A DNA stretch of 5,007 nt from Chlamydiia bacterium. GTDB taxonomy: Bacteria; Chlamydiota; Chlamydiia; Chlamydiales; Simkaniaceae. This document shows, one piece after another, positions 4,149 to 5,007 of the stretch (positions are counted from its first letter, which is position 1; every line of letters begins with the position of its first letter). The stretch is from assembly GCA_020440405.1 (NCBI GenBank), contig JAGROF010000235.1, forward strand, positions 1-5,007, given 5' to 3'. Position numbers and translations under genes: made by a program. Under the pieces are notes generated by a model. It was not told the DNA's origin and ran no database searches. It saw nothing but the letters and a program-made list of their open reading frames with translations.

Positions 4149-5007
4149 TCTAGTGTAACCACGATCAGTAGAGAAAAGATGCTTGCTAGCTATGCTCCTG
4201 GTATTGAAGGAGATTTAATTCCTTTCCTCGCAGAATTGGATAAGGATGAAGAAGATGCACTTCTTTCTTCCGAACTACAGTTTATGACCACTGTTGTAAC
4301 AGAAAATGCAGTTGGAATTTTAGGAGGAATAGCGGGAACAGTAGGGTCTGTATGGGGAATAGGAGATGCTACAGGGCATTGGTCGCTATTTGGAACTCCC
4401 TCTTGTCCTGAGATAGAAACCTCGAATAGACTTCTTTCTTTACTGATTAAAGCAGCGGCGCCAGAGACTGCTCGTAGCTTAATCACCTGCGTTTCAGCTC
4501 CTGTTTTCGTTTTTATTGGTTTAGCATATGCTGGTGCAAAGATTGATGTTGCGCGTAGCAAGCTCAACCAATCTCGACTTAAAAGACTGAGCAAAAAAGT
4601 TGATTCAATCGAAGAAGAGCTGAGAAGTTCAGTACTCTCCCACAGAGAAGAGCAACAGCTAAAGCAGGCTTTGATTTTTTTTGATGTTGCATACAGTCCG
4701 AAATCCTTTTATCGAGCATGTATAAGAGGGGATATCAGACGCATTAAAAAATGGTTTGAGGAAAACCCACAAAGGGTTAACGAAGAATACCAGGAAAAAT
4801 CTTACTTAATTATTGCGATTATTGCAGGTAGAGTTCCCATAGTAGGTGAACTTTTGTCTAGAGAAAGCTCTCTTATGTACAAGAAAGGGGATCCAGGAAT
4901 TGGTGGCAGTCAAAAATGGTCTCCTTTTGTTTTCTCCATTTACTATGACAAAAAAGAAGCAATGGAAAAAATGGTAGCCTTAGATCCATTATTATTAAAT
5001 AAGCGTG
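4146..5007 (+). CDS. Membrane-associated ankyrin-repeat protein, 3' end outside window
   Basis: The gene is incomplete: 287 codons are visible and the frame is open at the window end. From the TTG start (M1), residues 1-50 are polar and acidic (AELDKDEEDALLSSELQ). A glycine-rich hydrophobic segment follows at about 55-73 (AVGILGGIAGTVGSVWGIG) and a second at 111-130 (SLITCVSAPVFVFIGLAYAG). A charged stretch at about 131-176 (RLKRLSKKVDSIEEEL within it) is a probable coiled coil. From about 186 come degenerate ankyrin repeats: FYRACIRGDIRRIKKWFEEN, then YLIIAIIAGRVPIVGELL, then WSPFVFSIYYDKKEAMEKMV. No cleavable signal peptide is seen. In intracellular bacteria such proteins are often effectors, and two membrane segments would suit the inclusion membrane; the spacing of about 37 residues is wider than the tight hairpin of typical Inc proteins. 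A bacterial membrane protein is the alternative. The ankyrin assignment is fairly sure, the effector role is inference. Confidence 0.82.
   Translation, partial: MSSVTTISREKMLASYAPGIEGDLIPFLAELDKDEEDALLSSELQFMTTVVTENAVGILGGIAGTVGSVWGIGDATGHWSLFGTPSCPEIETSNRLLSLLIKAAAPETARSLITCVSAPVFVFIGLAYAGAKIDVARSKLNQSRLKRLSKKVDSIEEELRSSVLSHREEQQLKQALIFFDVAYSPKSFYRACIRGDIRRIKKWFEENPQRVNEEYQEKSYLIIAIIAGRVPIVGELLSRESSLMYKKGDPGIGGSQKWSPFVFSIYYDKKEAMEKMVALDPLLLNKR

Noticed and set aside
4190..4594. Open minus-strand frame of 134 codons opposite the ankyrin gene
   Set aside because: It lies wholly within the antisense of a plus-strand frame that has a good ribosome-binding site, membrane segments and ankyrin motifs. 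Its own product has low-complexity Ser/Ala/Pro content and no recognisable domain.

Overview
The window fits a member of the Chlamydiae outside the genus Chlamydia (an environmental or 'Chlamydia-like' lineage). No single gene proves this. The argument rests on: a standalone biotin ligase head to head with rodA (from memory the same pair, birA next to rodA, sits together in Chlamydia trachomatis); several short genes without recognisable families; a small BamE-type lipoprotein; and a membrane-associated ankyrin-repeat protein of the kind intracellular bacteria use on hosts. GC content is moderate by eye. I cannot name a genus.

Layout. (1) Bases 18-1297, minus strand: birA (biotin protein ligase) followed by tag (3-methyladenine DNA glycosylase I). 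The stop of birA and the start of tag overlap in ATGA. (2) Bases 1327-2909, plus strand: rodA (SEDS glycan polymerase), coupled through a TTGA overlap to a 150-residue protein of unknown function predicted to be beta-rich. The birA and rodA start codons are only 29 bases apart. (3) Bases 2906-3541, minus strand: two small unknown genes that are diverged paralogs of each other, each preceded by a related promoter-proximal block. The downstream copy meets the rodA-linked gene stop to stop, with both stop codons inside one CTAA. (4) Bases 3671-4006, plus strand: a lipoprotein with a BamE/SmpA-like fold. (5) From 4146 to the window end, plus strand: an incomplete gene for a protein with two hydrophobic segments, a probable coiled coil and degenerate ankyrin repeats. 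It starts at TTG behind a good ribosome-binding site.

How the genes fit together. The envelope theme is clear: rodA builds peptidoglycan, which in this phylum is largely tied to division, and the BamE-like lipoprotein points to outer-membrane assembly. BirA charges the biotin carrier of acetyl-CoA carboxylase for fatty acid synthesis, and Tag repairs alkylated DNA; these are housekeeping. The paralog pair and the ankyrin protein are the accessory part. I see no rRNA, tRNA, CRISPR array, insertion sequence or phage gene. There is no gene-free stretch over 300 bases; the longest gaps are 3542-3670 and 4007-4145, and both are described below.
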